This document shows positions 10,503 to 21,278 of a stretch of DNA of 41,443 nucleotides, piece after piece; the first letter of the stretch is position 1; each line of letters begins with the position of its first letter. The notes under the pieces were generated by a model, which saw nothing but the letters and a program-made list of their open reading frames with translations, had not been told where the DNA came from and did not search any database. The position numbers were made by a program, and so were the translations under genes. Location: assembly GCA_032433595.1 (NCBI GenBank), contig JASWJB010000355.1:1-41443 (forward strand), read 5' to 3'. The stretch comes from Conoideocrella luteorostrata. Taxonomy: Eukaryota > Ascomycota > Sordariomycetes > Hypocreales > Clavicipitaceae.

Positions 10503-12631
10503 CTCGAAAGAACAATATCGTATATTTCCTTTTCGGATTGTGGGGTTGTTACAATGCGAGCGCGGATTATCGACGAGCTGGCGATACGTCACTGAAAAGA
10601 TAGCTGTGAATGTTCCGTCAGTATAACACAAACCAATTCCAATTAACATGTCGTTTACTAACATTGAACTGTTTTAGGTACTTATGGATATGGGCAGCTC
10701 ATAGGTTTCGGTGAGATAGTAAAGATGGATATTGACAGAATATGAGGGGAAGTTTCCACCTATCTCCGGTAACGCAGCGAGGGCTCGCATTTTATCTCCA
10801 ACCAGCAGCTCGGCAAAAGCACAGCAAGATCAAACGGCGGGCAGTCGGCCTCGGGGTGTTAGCATGCACCCTTGACGGACCCTTACCGATTCCTCAACGA
10901 CCTCACTTGGTCTTGGTCCTCAAGCCCCTGGTTGGGGCGATAGTGACCCCGCCATGATGCTGGCTAACAGTACTCCGTACGCAAGTTCAGTTTAGCTCCC
11001 CGCCATCTGCCCGAGCATGACATCTGAAAGCATGGAGACGATGTGGCTGACCAGACACATGCGGTCCCAGTCAAGAGTTCATTGATAGCAATACTTCACG
11101 GCTTTCTTCGTTGTCATTACTGATTATATCTTACGTAAAGTCTACTCAATCGACCATCAAACGAGCAGCGCAGCCCATGATGTCGTTGGGCAGCGTTATC
11201 TATCACTCTCACATAAAGTATGGCAGCCTGGCGGGATACCACCAATACCAGCTTTCTTTGTCGCCGATTTACGGGTATACAATGCAGGCCAGCGGCATCC
11301 GAGCGGAGCAAGGCGGAATCCAACACCAGGCACAACACTGTTCGGCTTCTACCTTATCTTTAATTATTTTCCATCGGACAACAGTGATCCAGCAAGTCGT
11401 GGTTGTTCGTGCCGTAGCAGCAATTCCCCTGAGCAAAATTGGAATTACATAAACTCACCGAGCTCTCTTCCTAGAATAGGACGTTTTCCTTCGCATAGCA
11501 TCTCCGTCTCTCAAAACTAGCGGGGTAGGGTGATCTCGTCATGTTGGCTGGAGTAGGTATTACTATTACTCATTACCGCCATGATTCGAATATCATAGCG
11601 CTGCTGGCTGCACCCCACTTGCTTTCGCGGGTGAACCTTCCGCATCCGCAAACTGGGGTTTCGATATTGTCTACTCCGTACCACAACTATTCATCTTGGA
11701 CTGAGCATGAGTGACATGGATGGTGGAATGACTTGATGCCAACCTGCAGCCTGCAGCCTGCATGATACGTGGTGATGTGCCCATCATTACTCATAGTGGC
11801 TTGCTGTTTTGGGAAGATGACACCGCTCTTTGAGGTGGTCATGTGATGGTTTAGCGATTATTGTATGCCGTAAAAGATATTTTGGAACGCATCGGTTCTG
11901 GATAGTTGCGTGTTAGCCAGGGCCCATGCTTCCCTAATGGCCTGCGGATTAAGAGTAGTGTCATGATATTATGCAAGGGCATGCACCCATATTTCATTAT
12001 GAATGAGCCTCCCACCTTAGCTCGCTTGGTTACACTACTTGTGATTTTGTTGAAGCTAAAGCTCTCTTTAACAGTTTATGCGCCGGAAGATGTCAGTCTC
12101 TAAGTCATGGAACGGGTCTCATGAGCAATCGGATAACTAGATTGCCTAAATTAGCATAGCCCTGCATTAACTTTAGAGATCAGGCCCTTTCCATTTGTTC
12201 CTTCACACAAAGTTGGCGATTTTTGACATCAACAGATTGTACAGCGTGGGTTCAAAAGGCATCGAATCAGCAATCCGGACACATCTATCATAAGCATCCA
12301 TTGATATACATCATTGCAGTCACGCAAGAAAATAAGAACATGCCACATAATGTTCAACTGTACCACATTCCAGATTCTTGACAGATCGCAAACAATTGTC
12401 TCATTGACTGCAAATAGTGACCCTGATGCAAATGATTTCCGAGGATCTAACTCCTCTAAAACTCCCATGGTGTCCCCTACTCAGCCGTTTCCCCCGAGTA
12501 GATTCTCATGGTGTGAATTTGCCCTCCAATTTTTTAGAGTACATGATCGGTACTTTGAAATTTTCCTCTTTCCCAAAGTGTTGCCCCATGCGTCTCGAAA
12601 CAGCAATAACCTTCAAACGATATCGATCCGT
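10503..12631. other. Intergenic: upstream of arabinitol dehydrogenase, downstream of eS10
   Basis: This is about 2.1 kb without a supportable gene. It holds two exact TACTCCGTAC words (10971-10980 and 11672-11681) and three tandem CCTGCAG/T heptamers (11743-11763). The longest open frame (11111-11452) has no recognisable domain and no neighbours that would extend it by splicing. Confidence 0.5.
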
Positions 12632-13314
12632 CTAAGAAGGAGGGGCGCCACGTCCACGGCCAGCAGCACCACGGCTATTCAAACCTGTTAGTATCGATTC
12701 GCCCAAGTAATATAAGCGTCTGCAAACGCACGGAATAATTTCCGTGGGTTTCCGCATCGCAGAGAATATAACTCACAACTGAGGAGCGAAATCGCCAGGA
12801 GCACCACCCTCTTTGCCCTCGCCAGCATCCCGTCGTCGGTATCCACCTTCACGGTCGCCACGGTCACCACGGTCACCACCACGACCACGACCGAATGGTC
12901 GTCGCTCGCGCTCACCCTCCCCGAGCATGCCGCGGGGAGGAGCGTGCGATCGAGCCTGCTTGATGTGGGTGGCGGGAACGATCTCGGCAGGCAGGTGCAA
13001 CCATTCGCGAAGGTAGTCGAGACCCTCAGGGGTCAGGGTGTAGTAGTAGTATTGCCAAGAGAACTGGGTCTTGATATAGCCGCGAGAGTTAAGAGACTGG
13101 CAAGCCTTGATGACATACAAGTTCTTGGTGTCGATATCGGTGTGCATGGGCCGGTTGTAGTCCTTCTGGGCCACGAGGACACCCTCGCGGAAGAGGTACT
13201 GGTTGGAGATATGTCAGTCATAACAAGTTCTGATATTTGATTTTCGCGAAATTTCGTTCAGTCGTTCGTAAATACCTCGTGGATCTTCTTACGGTCGGCC
13301 TTTGGGATCAACAT
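12632..13314 (-). CDS. rps10: 40S ribosomal protein eS10 (plectin/S10 domain)
   Basis: Three exons, 13314-13276, 13198-12777 and 12674-12632, give 167 residues. Exon 1 encodes MLIPKADRKKIHE. Exon 2 continues YLFREGVLVAQKDYNRPMH and the S10/plectin winged-helix core (SRGYIKTQFSWQYYYYTLTPEGLDYLREWLHLP). The RG-rich tail (GRGRGGDRGDRGDREGG) ends, after splicing, in FRGAAGRGRGAPPS. The acceptor at 12675 was chosen because it restores this Gly/Arg tail; without the last intron the frame stops at once. eS10 sits at the head of the small ribosomal subunit, near the mRNA entry side. A short first exon and early intron are usual for fungal ribosomal protein genes. The gene is head-to-head with sde2. 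Confidence 0.95.
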
Positions 13315-13640
13315 CGTGTCGGTTTGCTTGTGAGGGCGATGTTGAAGAAAGGTAGATTTTCGGAGTGAAGTGCCTGGGCTCAAAATGGATTACTTTTGTG
13401 GGCGTAAACCCTACGAGAAATTCGAACCTAGCGAGTGGGGTGGCTTGAGTTTGTGTGCGGTGGCTGAAAACACGTGACGATAAGATAACACATGTTCAGG
13501 TGTTGTTCTGACGCTAGTTATGTGCAAGACGAATCCACATTACTCCGTACTTTAGAGTCACTTTAACCACCCTTACAAACTCACATCGCTCCCCCAATAT
13601 CACAAAACAAACATTACAGCACACCGCCATCAACGGAAAT
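13315..13640. promoter_or_regulatory. Divergent promoter between eS10 and sde2 with E-box and GATA sites
   Basis: This 326-bp gap separates two opposing starts. It contains CACGTG at 13471-13476, overlapping GATAAG/GATAA at 13479-13488, and an exact TACTCCGTAC at 13541-13550, about 90 bp before the sde2 start. CACGTG is the core of basic helix-loop-helix sites such as Cbf1. Function is inferred from position and motif only. Confidence 0.5.
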
Positions 13641-14480
13641 ATGGCGCCAAAACCTCTCAACGTCCTTATTGCCACCTTTGAGGGTCTTGGTGTACCCTCT
13701 ACTCTTGTTGTGCCTGTTCCAAGGTCTACTACCATTACGGAACTCCGGGAGAAGATCGCTGATCGCTTACCGGCCACGGACAGTAGACTCATCATTACAA
13801 CCATCTCAAATCGACAGCTTCCGGAAGTTTCAGAAGCCCCCATCTCTACATATTTATCAAGCAGCCAGGATGAGTTTCTCTCCTTACGACTAGCTGTTCC
13901 GTTATGTGGCGGTAAGGGTGGCTTCGGTTCTCAGCTGCGAGCAGCCGGCGGGCGTATGTCATCTCGCAAAAAGAAGAACCAAGAAGACCATGGCTCTAGC
14001 CGTAATCTAGACGGTCGCAGGCTGCGAACTGTGAATGAAGCCAAGGCTCTGGCTGAGTACTTAGCAATCAAACCCGAAATGGAGAAAAAGGAAAAGGAAA
14101 AGCGACGGGAACGTTGGGAACAAATCGTTCAGATGACAGAAGAAAAGCAGAATCAAATCAAGAATGGAGGACAGGGCAAACTAGATGGGAAGTGGGTCGA
14201 GGACAAAGAGGAAACTAGCGAGAAAACCAGAGAAGCTGTCGCAGCTGCCATCAAGGCTGGCAAATACAGTGACAATCTCTTCGGCACATCGCATGGCTCG
14301 ACCTCCAGTGAACAACCTGAGGGACAATCCAACTCGGAAGATGAAGACAACGCGACCTCTAAAGAGGCATCACCTGTCGGAGGGACTAAATCTTCGACCA
14401 AACAGAAGTCTCAAACCTTTTTTGGTTTTGACGAGGAGGATGAGTTTATGAGCTCTTCTGACGAAGAGTCAGAGAAATAA
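13641..14480 (+). CDS. sde2: Sde2, ubiquitin-fold splicing and genome-stability factor
   Basis: A single uninterrupted frame of 279 residues. The N-terminal ~90 residues form a ubiquitin-like fold ([11 protein letters not shown]...[15 protein letters not shown]) ending in GG-KGG at residues 90-94. In fission yeast and human Sde2 this is where deubiquitinases cut after the second Gly to release an active C-terminal part beginning with Lys. Then come the conserved [12 protein letters not shown] segment and [21 protein letters not shown], followed by a Lys/Glu-rich helix and an acidic C-terminus. Released Sde2 joins the spliceosome, aids excision of selected introns, and supports silencing and replication-stress responses. 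The first Met matches the start of the ubiquitin fold. No intron is seen, unlike most of its neighbours. Confidence 0.93.
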   Translation: MAPKPLNVLIATFEGLGVPSTLVVPVPRSTTITELREKIADRLPATDSRLIITTISNRQLPEVSEAPISTYLSSSQDEFLSLRLAVPLCGGKGGFGSQLRAAGGRMSSRKKKNQEDHGSSRNLDGRRLRTVNEAKALAEYLAIKPEMEKKEKEKRRERWEQIVQMTEEKQNQIKNGGQGKLDGKWVEDKEETSEKTREAVAAAIKAGKYSDNLFGTSHGSTSSEQPEGQSNSEDEDNATSKEASPVGGTKSSTKQKSQTFFGFDEEDEFMSSSDEESEK

Positions 14481-14818
14481 CCACATGGTACGATAGTGCA
14501 TGAAGGAGAGGTTTGAAATGATACCCTTGTATTTTGGAATTGGCTTTTGTATTTATTTCATAGTAAAAGGTGTCCAGGAGTAAGCATGGGAATAGCGCAT
14601 AAAGAACCCTTATTGCGGTACAAGGCTGAACCTTAACTTAAGTCACATAATTTCAAGTCACTAAGCGTCTCAGATTTGCATATTGGGTGATCTAACAGGC
14701 TCTTCTCAATTGACAATCATTTTGAGGATTGTTTACCGAGTAATACACTTGCAGCGTTTCTGCTCCTCTCTTCTCTATCAACACAAATGAATATCTACAC
14801 CACTCTTTCTTATTGCAC
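14481..14818. other. Convergent 3' flanks of sde2 and cox12
   Basis: This is a 338-bp AT-rich gap between convergent genes. I see no gene, repeat or structured RNA in it. Confidence 0.5.
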
Positions 14819-15376
14819 TTATGTGTCCAACTTAGCAGGGAAGTTGCCGGCCTCTGTGATCATAAATTAGTATCATATTGTGACTATCTCTGGTTCGTCT
14901 GCACGCTTACCTCGCTGCTCATCCCATCGCTGATACCATCCGGAGGGGCACAATGACCGGTATGCGATCCAGAACTATGGAAAGATTAGTCAATTCAATT
15001 TGATCCCGATAAATGAAGACCCCTTGAACTTATCGTACCTGACGGCAGGGGGCAAAGTCCTCTCCCTTGGCGTTGATGCACTTGTGGTAGTCGACGTAGT
15101 TCTGCCAGCAGTGCTTGGTCTGGTTCACGTTGGGAAAGCGGGCGTCGGTGCCTTGAAATTAAGACTTGATATTAGTATGTGGGAAACATATTTCGGCGCA
15201 ATTGAGCGATTCGCGAAGTCGCGCATGCGGTTTTCGTCAGGTGAGAGCTTACCGGCTATGAGATTGTTAGCCTCGGGTTACGATCAGTCCATTTTTTTTA
15301 GGGAGGGATTATTAGCCATACCAGTGACGAACTTGAAAGGCTTGGTAACAAGCTCCTGACCGTCTTCTTCAGCCAT
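14819..15376 (-). CDS. cox12: Cytochrome c oxidase subunit VIb (Cox12)
   Basis: Main exons 15376-15322, 15151-15039, 14974-14911 and 14853-14819 give 88 residues. The protein has twin cysteine motifs, CX9C (C33/C43, in [12 protein letters not shown]) and CX10C (C54/C65, in [12 protein letters not shown]). These are oxidised by the Mia40 relay in the intermembrane space and define the COX6B fold. Cox12 sits on the outer face of complex IV at the dimer interface. The first gap (15321-15152) looks like two back-to-back introns with a possible 3-nt exon CCG at 15255-15253; including it would give 89 residues (TAGTD instead of TGTD). The starting ATG lies directly before the acidic MAEEDG typical of the family. 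It is head-to-head with the B12D-like gene. Confidence 0.93.
15253..15255 (-). other. Possible 3-nt micro-exon in cox12
   Basis: CCG lies between a CATAG acceptor (with GCTAAC branch site 10 nt before it) and a GTAAGC donor. The upstream candidate intron is 66 nt and the downstream one 101 nt, with an ACTAAT branch site. Keeping or skipping the three bases does not change the frame. Skipping fits the family sequence slightly better by my recollection. Confidence 0.5.
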
Positions 15377-15700
15377 TATGCTTTATTCTTGATTGATGAG
15401 CGTGGGATCCGGGGAAGCTTGACGCGAAGGTGGCCAATTGAACAGAACAATTGAGTGAGAGATTGATGCGTCAACGTTCGCAGCTTGGAATCAGATGTCC
15501 CGGTATTGGTGGCTCAATTTGTGCCTCAGGCTGCCCAGCCAATGGGGTAAGGCACCCACACCCGAGCAGTGGGCCCGGCCGACAGTCAATTGCAACATGA
15601 CATGTTCAGCAATCTTCAAACACCATCTCGGAAGAGTGACAATTTTGTCAATTGCTTATAAAACCTCTATTCGCATCCAGATCAATCTCCCCTCTTCAAG
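15377..15700. promoter_or_regulatory. Divergent promoter of two respiratory-chain genes with three CCAAT boxes
   Basis: In 324 bp between opposing starts there are CCAAT sequences at 15434-15438 and 15539-15543 on the plus strand and ATTGG at 15505-15509. CCAAT is bound by the HAP/CBC complex, which activates respiratory genes in fungi. Both neighbours encode mitochondrial respiratory proteins. Co-regulation is an inference. Confidence 0.6.
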
Positions 15701-16160
15701 ATGCGTGGCACCCAAGCTCTTCGAATGTTTCGCCCCACGGCTCGCATGATGCGACCGATCCCCGTAAGTACGAGACGACCAACCTGTACCGAGTTTGACT
15801 GACGGAGGACGATGCTATAGAAAGAGGACCAAGCCGGTATGTGCCGGCCCTAGCTCATCGAGTGACCTCGATACCTTAAAGACAAGCCTAGATAAGCTAT
15901 GATCACGACATACTGACCTTGACACCAGGCCACACCGTCTCCCAACGATTGCGCAAGCTCAAGCAGATTCCTGCTGAGTTGATCCCCCTCGGTAAACAAA
16001 CCTCGATTGATGATCCCATATAATTCACTTATCTAATTGGCGTGTAGCTGTCGTCGTCGGTTTCGCTGTCTTTGCTGCCGGCTATTCGAGCGTCCGAAAA
16101 TTCGTCGTCGACAAGAACCTTCGACTCTCTAGACAGGGACCCTCTGGTCGTGATCACTAA
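15701..16160 (+). CDS. B12D/MLRQ-like mitochondrial protein (complex I NDUFA4/B12D family)
   Basis: Four exons, 15701-15763, 15821-15836 (16 nt), 15929-15991 and 16048-16160, give 84 residues. The Arg-rich N-terminus MRGTQALRMFRPTARMMRPIP fits a mitochondrial targeting sequence. One hydrophobic segment (IPLAVVVGFAVFAAGYSS) is followed by VRKFVVDKNLRLSRQG, the B12D family pattern of a single membrane helix with a basic tail. All introns have GT-AG ends and consistent phases (0, 1, 1). Members are annotated as NADH-ubiquinone reductase complex 1 MLRQ subunit; their exact role in complex I or complex IV is debated. The divergent partner cox12 supports a respiratory role. A different small inner-membrane protein is the alternative. 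Confidence 0.8.
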
Positions 16161-16425
16161 GGGTTGGGCTGCATGTAAAATCACATGCCGGGAAGTTTTC
16201 ATTGGTTTGCGGGTGGCGGAACAATGTATATGTCAACAGAGGGAAACAAATCATTAATTGAGACTTCACTTCAGAACTCTCTATTTTGTTCACTTTGTGT
16301 CTCTGCTGTCCAGAATAGAGTACGCAAGTCCTAAAATAGAAAAGTATCATCGAACCCCGGTAACACCGTCGCTGTGCAAATAATTTAACATGACAAAAGA
16401 GTCACAAGAATAGCTACAAAGCAAC

Positions 16426-16937
16426 TCATGCTTGCCTCGGTCCAGCCACATCCAATCCTTCCAGGCCCTGCATAGGATCAACTGCAGCATCGTTGGATAT
16501 AACCTGCCCTTCTGTTGTCTCCTCTTGTTCTTCTGCAGCATGCTCTGCCAGCCAACCTTCCTGTATATAAATTGTTAGTGTGCGATTCGAAACCTGTGAA
16601 ATATGACCAAACAAACCTGCTCCCAGACTGCCTTTTTGCTGCCCAGCCCTTCATCCGCACTTTTCGGCGCCTTCGCTTGCGATACTTTTAATATTTTACC
16701 GAAGAATTCAGACTGGTTCATGTTGTAGATTGCTTCCTTTGCGTCGTCTTCATCTTCATACTCAACATATGCAAAACCACGATGGGGGTCTGCAGAATTG
16801 CGAGCGTCTGCCTTTGGCAACTGAACTTCGATAATCTCTCCAAAGGGTATGAACGCATCAAGTAAATGATTGCTGGTGACTACCGATGACAGGCCACCAA
16901 CAAACACTGTCGCTTTCCAACGAGCGGTGTCTGACAT
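16426..16937 (-). CDS. RRM protein resembling the N-terminal domain of PPIE/Cyp33
   Basis: Two exons, 16937-16617 and 16560-16426, give 151 residues. The RNA recognition motif has RNP2 VFVGGL (11-16) and RNP1 RGFAYVEY (53-60). The pattern AFIPFGEIIEVQLP...AIYNMNQSEFFGKILKVSQAK closely follows human PPIE, and splicing yields KKAVWEQEGWLAEHA, matching the VW..DWL end of the PPIE RRM. In animals this RRM is fused to a cyclophilin domain and works in activated spliceosomes. Here no cyclophilin follows, only about 35 acidic residues before the stop, so it is a stand-alone RRM form. The ATG at 16937 was chosen because it immediately precedes the RRM; the frame is open further upstream but without motif support. 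Confidence 0.85.
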
Positions 16938-17416
16938 GCTGATGCGATTCTCCACAGCAAGTGAAATCACGGCTATTCTCGTCTTCTTAGACGGCCTGAA
17001 GTTCTTTAGTGTTAGTAGATGGAGCGTTTCATCCACTTGAGCTCTCATTGGTGCTTCCCAATTGTTGGTGTTTTCGCCGGAGCTGGCTAGAGTCACGTGA
17101 TACTCCCCACTTACCCCTGCGGTTTGGCGCAAGGCGCACGGCAGCAGTCACAGACGTGGCGGGAGGAGCTCAGGAGGGTCCTAAGTGTCGTTGACCAGCT
17201 TGCAATCTGGCATCATATTCTTGACTTAGATGCCATTGCGCCAGCGTTACAATCTCACACTCTGGTAATTCTCCACCGTAATACACCATCGATCCTAATA
17301 TTGTCTAATTCGAGATCACAGGCTTGGCATCTTCGCTCTCATAGCGTAATATTTGTTTCCCGTCTTCAGACCGAATCCGAGGCAGTCCCCCTTGGGCTGT
17401 GTTTACCCCCGCCAAT
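16938..17416. promoter_or_regulatory. Divergent promoter between the RRM gene and sec31 with a TCACGTGA palindrome
   Basis: This is a 479-bp gap between opposing starts. The perfect eight-base palindrome TCACGTGA lies at 17093-17100, with ATTGG (reverse CCAAT) at about 17048-17052. The same CACGTG core occurs in the eS10/sde2 promoter. A splice-like GT...CAG pair within about 17257-17320 might be a 5'UTR intron of sec31, but this is uncertain. Confidence 0.45.
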
Positions 17417-20400
17417 ATGGTGCGCCTTCGAGAAGTGCCCCGAACGGCCACCTTTGCTTGGTCTCCGGGCTCAGGGAAGCCTCTGTTGGTTACTGGCACT
17501 CGTGCCGGCGCTGTTGATGTTGATTTTTCAGACGAGAGTAAATTGGAACTCTGGGATCTCTCCCTGGACGATCTGCAGCAAGGTCTTGAGCTCCAACCAC
17601 TTGCTAGCATCACGACTGAATCCAGGTATACATGGGAGCTTGTTATCAAAGCTGATAGATTTAGCTGACATCACACAAGGTTCTACGATATTGCCTGGGG
17701 ACCTGCCGACTCCGACCACCCAAATGGTGTTATTGCTGGCGCTCTCGAGAACGGCTCCTTGGAGCTCTGGGATGCTGCCAAGCTTGAAGATGGTGCTTCT
17801 GATGCCCTCATCTCACAAACAACCAAGCACACTGGCGCCATTAAGGCATTACAATTCAATCCCTTAAAACCACAAATCCTGGCCACCGCCGGAGCCAAGG
17901 GTGAGCTATACATCTTCGACATCAACGATATGGATAATCCATTCAGATTGGGAAGTTCGGCAGCCCGCTCCGATGATATCGAATGCTTAGCTTGGAACAG
18001 AAAGGTGTCGCACATCTTGGCGACTGGGGGATCCGGAGGCTTTGTGACCGTCTGGGACTTAAAGACCAAGAAAGCATCCCTTACTCTCAACAACAATCGC
18101 AAGGCTGTGAGTGCCATTGCTTGGGATCCCAACAACTCCACCAAGTTGCTTACCGCAACCCCCGACGACAACACGCCTGTTATTCTCTTGTGGGACCTGC
18201 GAAATTCCAATGCTCCAGAAAAAACCCTCCAGGGACACGAGCAAGGCGTCTTGTCATTGTCATGGTGCCACCAGGACAGTGATTTGCTCCTATCTTCTGG
18301 AAAGGACAATCGCACGCTGGTGTGGAATCCCCAAACAGGCGAGCGATATGGCGAGCTGCCCGAAATGACCAATTGGACTTTTCAGACTCGATTCAACCCT
18401 CAAAACCCCAATCTCTCCGCTACTGCGAGCTTCGACGGCAAGATTACGATTCAGACGCTGCAGAACACCAATCCAGATGCCTCTCAAGCGCCTACAGAGA
18501 AGAACCTAGATGGCGAAGAGTTCTTCCGGGCTGCCCAAACACAACCTCAGGGGGCTTCTTGGTCTTTAAACAAGGCGCCAAAGTGGTTTGAGCGCCCCGT
18601 TGGTGCTACATTTGCTTTTGGAGGCAAAATTGTAATATTCAACGCGAACCCATCGCAGCCCGGACAGAAGCGCTCTTCCAAGCTTTCTATTACCAAGTTT
18701 TCTGCTGATGCCGACATATCTGAGGCAAGTGAGAAGTTTCAACAAGCTATTGGAACTGGGGATATCGCGGCTATCTGCGATGAACGTGTACAGCAAGCCC
18801 AGACTGAGGAAGAAAAGGCGGACTGGAAAGTCATGGAAACACTCGCCGGAGACAACCCAAGAGGACAGATTGTCAATTACTTGGGTTTCAAGGAGGAAGA
18901 GCTAGTAAATGGTGCAGCCGAAGAAGGTGCTGATGCTGGGGAGAAGCCGGCTGAAGCCGAAGCTGAAAACGATGGCGAAGAGAAAAAGGAAGTTTCTGAT
19001 TTCTTTGGAGGCGGCGATGACGACGATGATTTCCTTTCAAGCGTTGCAGCCACCAAGGGAGCAAAGACTGAAAAACCATTCCACCTGTTTTCCGACGGAG
19101 ACACCTCTGTTGAAAAGGACATCACCAAAGCATTGATGCTTGGCAATTTTGCCAAAGCCACTGAAATCTGCCTGAAAGAAGAGCGCATTGCGGATGCCTT
19201 CTTAATTGCGAACTGCGGGGGACAGGAACTTGTCGACAAGGTTCAGTCTGCTTATCTCGCAAAGAAGAGCGGTATGCCAAGCTATATGCGCCTCCTTGGA
19301 TCCGTCATTTCCAAGAACCTTTGGGACATCGTGTACAATGCGGACCTCGAGAGTTGGAAAGAGACGATGGCAATCATCTGCACCTTCTCTGATCCCTCGG
19401 AGTTCCCTGATCTTTGTGAAGCCCTTGGCGACCGAATCCACGATGAAGGATCTAGAAAGGATGCCTCTTTCTGCTACTTGGCAGGCTCAAAGTTGGAAAA
19501 AGTTGTCTCCATCTGGATAGCCGAGCTAGAAGAAGCAGAAAAGGAGGGTCTAAAGGGAGTAACAGGAGGTTCTGCATTCTCAGTTCACGTCAAATCCCTC
19601 CAGAATTTCATCGAAAAGGTTACAATCTTCCGTCACGTTACCAAGTTCCAGGATGCCGAGCAGAGTCAGGCTTCCAACTGGAAGTTGGCCACACTGTACG
19701 ACAAGTACACTGAGTATGCCGATATCCTCGCCGGTCGCGGTCAGTTACAAGCAGCTCAAAACTACCTTGACCTGTTGCCATCAAGCTATCCGGCCGCCGA
19801 AATCGCCCGAAATCGCGTCAAATTCGCAACGAAGAAACCTGTTGCTCAAACTGCAACCGGGCAACCTTCGGCCAACGTGGCGAGTAGAGCCCAGCCTACC
19901 GTAGGCTATGGAACTACTCAGCCGGTAGCAACTATACCGGCCCCAAACCCATACGGCGGGTATGGCCAGCCTCAACAAGCCCAAGCTCCGCCAACTCAAC
20001 CATCACAATATGCGCCGCCGCAGAACCAATATCAGCCGCAAGGCTATCAATCGTCCGTGGGATACCAACCACCTACTCAACCTGCCTACGGAGGTGGCAT
20101 GGTTCCTCCTCCGCCCATGGGTGGCCCTCCACGAAGCTCTTCTACTACGCCTTCCGGCCCTCCAGCAAGTAGAGCTAAAAATATGGATAACTGGAATGAC
20201 GTTCCGTTGGTAACCAAGGCTGTGCCTCGCAGGTCTACACCCGTTGCCCCTATTAGATCTCCTTTCCCCGGATCAGCAAGCCCAACAGGTCATCCACCTG
20301 GTCCCCCTACTGGGCCACCTTCTGCTGGCGGCTATGGACAACGTACCGGCTCACCAGCGCCACCACCTCCCAAGGGTAACGCCCCGCCCCGAGTCCAGTC

Positions 20401-21278
20401 ACCTCTGACCTCACCTCCTCAGGCTGGTGGTGTCCCTCCTCCTAGGCCTTCTTCAACTATCGCGAACCAATATGCTCCTCCTGTCCCCCAACCAGGAGCT
20501 GCTCCATCGCCGATGCCCCAAGTTGTACCACAGACTGCAACTTCGTATAAAGCCCCTCCTTCTGGAGCACCCCCATCCAACAGATACTCCCCGGCACCTG
20601 CAGCCCAGCAATTCAATCAACCTCCAGCCGCTACTATGCCTCCTCCACCTTCTGGTCTAGCTGGCAGACCGCCGCCTCCACCAAACCCTTACGGGGCACC
20701 ACCCAAACAGACTACCCCCCAAGGCCAATATGCTTCCTCACCGTATGCTCCTCAGCAGAGCCAGGCAACGGGTCTGCCACCAGCCGCGGCACCACCATCT
20801 GGACCACCTCCTGGCAGCCGACCGCAGCCCACACCACCTCCCAAGGCTGCTGCGCCTCCACCGAAGGCCAAGCATCCTCCTGGTGATCGATCGCATATTC
20901 CGGCAAATGCACAGCGACTAGTCGATATCTTGACCCAAGACATGCAACGAATTGCTTCCAAGGCGCCTGCGGCGTTCGCCCCGCAGGTGAAGGATACTCA
21001 GAAGCGACTAGGTCTATTGTGTGACCACCTGAACAATGAGGAGCTGGTTCAGCCGAGCACTATTGATCAGCTTTCCCAACTGGCTGATGCGATTCAAAAC
21101 AAGGACTACGTTACGGCACAGAAGCTGCAAGTTGAAATCCAAAGAGACAAGACCGAAGAATGTGGCAACTGGATGGTATGTTTGAGCGGACTCCATTATC
21201 ATGTAAAAACTACTTAGGCTAACAACATGGCAGGTTGGTGTTAAGCGTCTTATTAGCATGAGCAAGGCAACTCCTTGA
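17417..21278 (+). CDS. sec31: COPII outer coat protein Sec31
   Basis: Three exons, 17417-17625, 17680-21175 and 21234-21278, give about 1249 residues, a normal fungal Sec31 length. The start [18 protein letters not shown] is the family N-terminus. WD40 repeats fill roughly residues 1-350 ([35 protein letters not shown]). An acidic linker is followed by the alpha-solenoid (ancestral coatomer element) around 450-750. A Pro/Gln/Gly-rich disordered region of about 330 residues carries PPPP runs that, in the family, bind Sec23. The C-terminal helical SRA1-like domain ends [14 protein letters not shown] after the last 58-nt intron. Sec31 pairs with Sec13 to form the outer cage of vesicles leaving the ER. 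The ATG at 17417 was preferred because the frame upstream only adds non-ATG-initiated residues. Confidence 0.96.

Noticed and set aside
16938..17132. Upstream extension of the RRM protein
   Set aside because: The frame stays open to about 17132, but the added residues match no RRM family N-terminus and would intrude into the sec31 divergent promoter.
17683..18372. 229-residue minus-strand ORF
   Set aside because: It lies fully antisense to the WD40 region of sec31 and reflects its codon bias.
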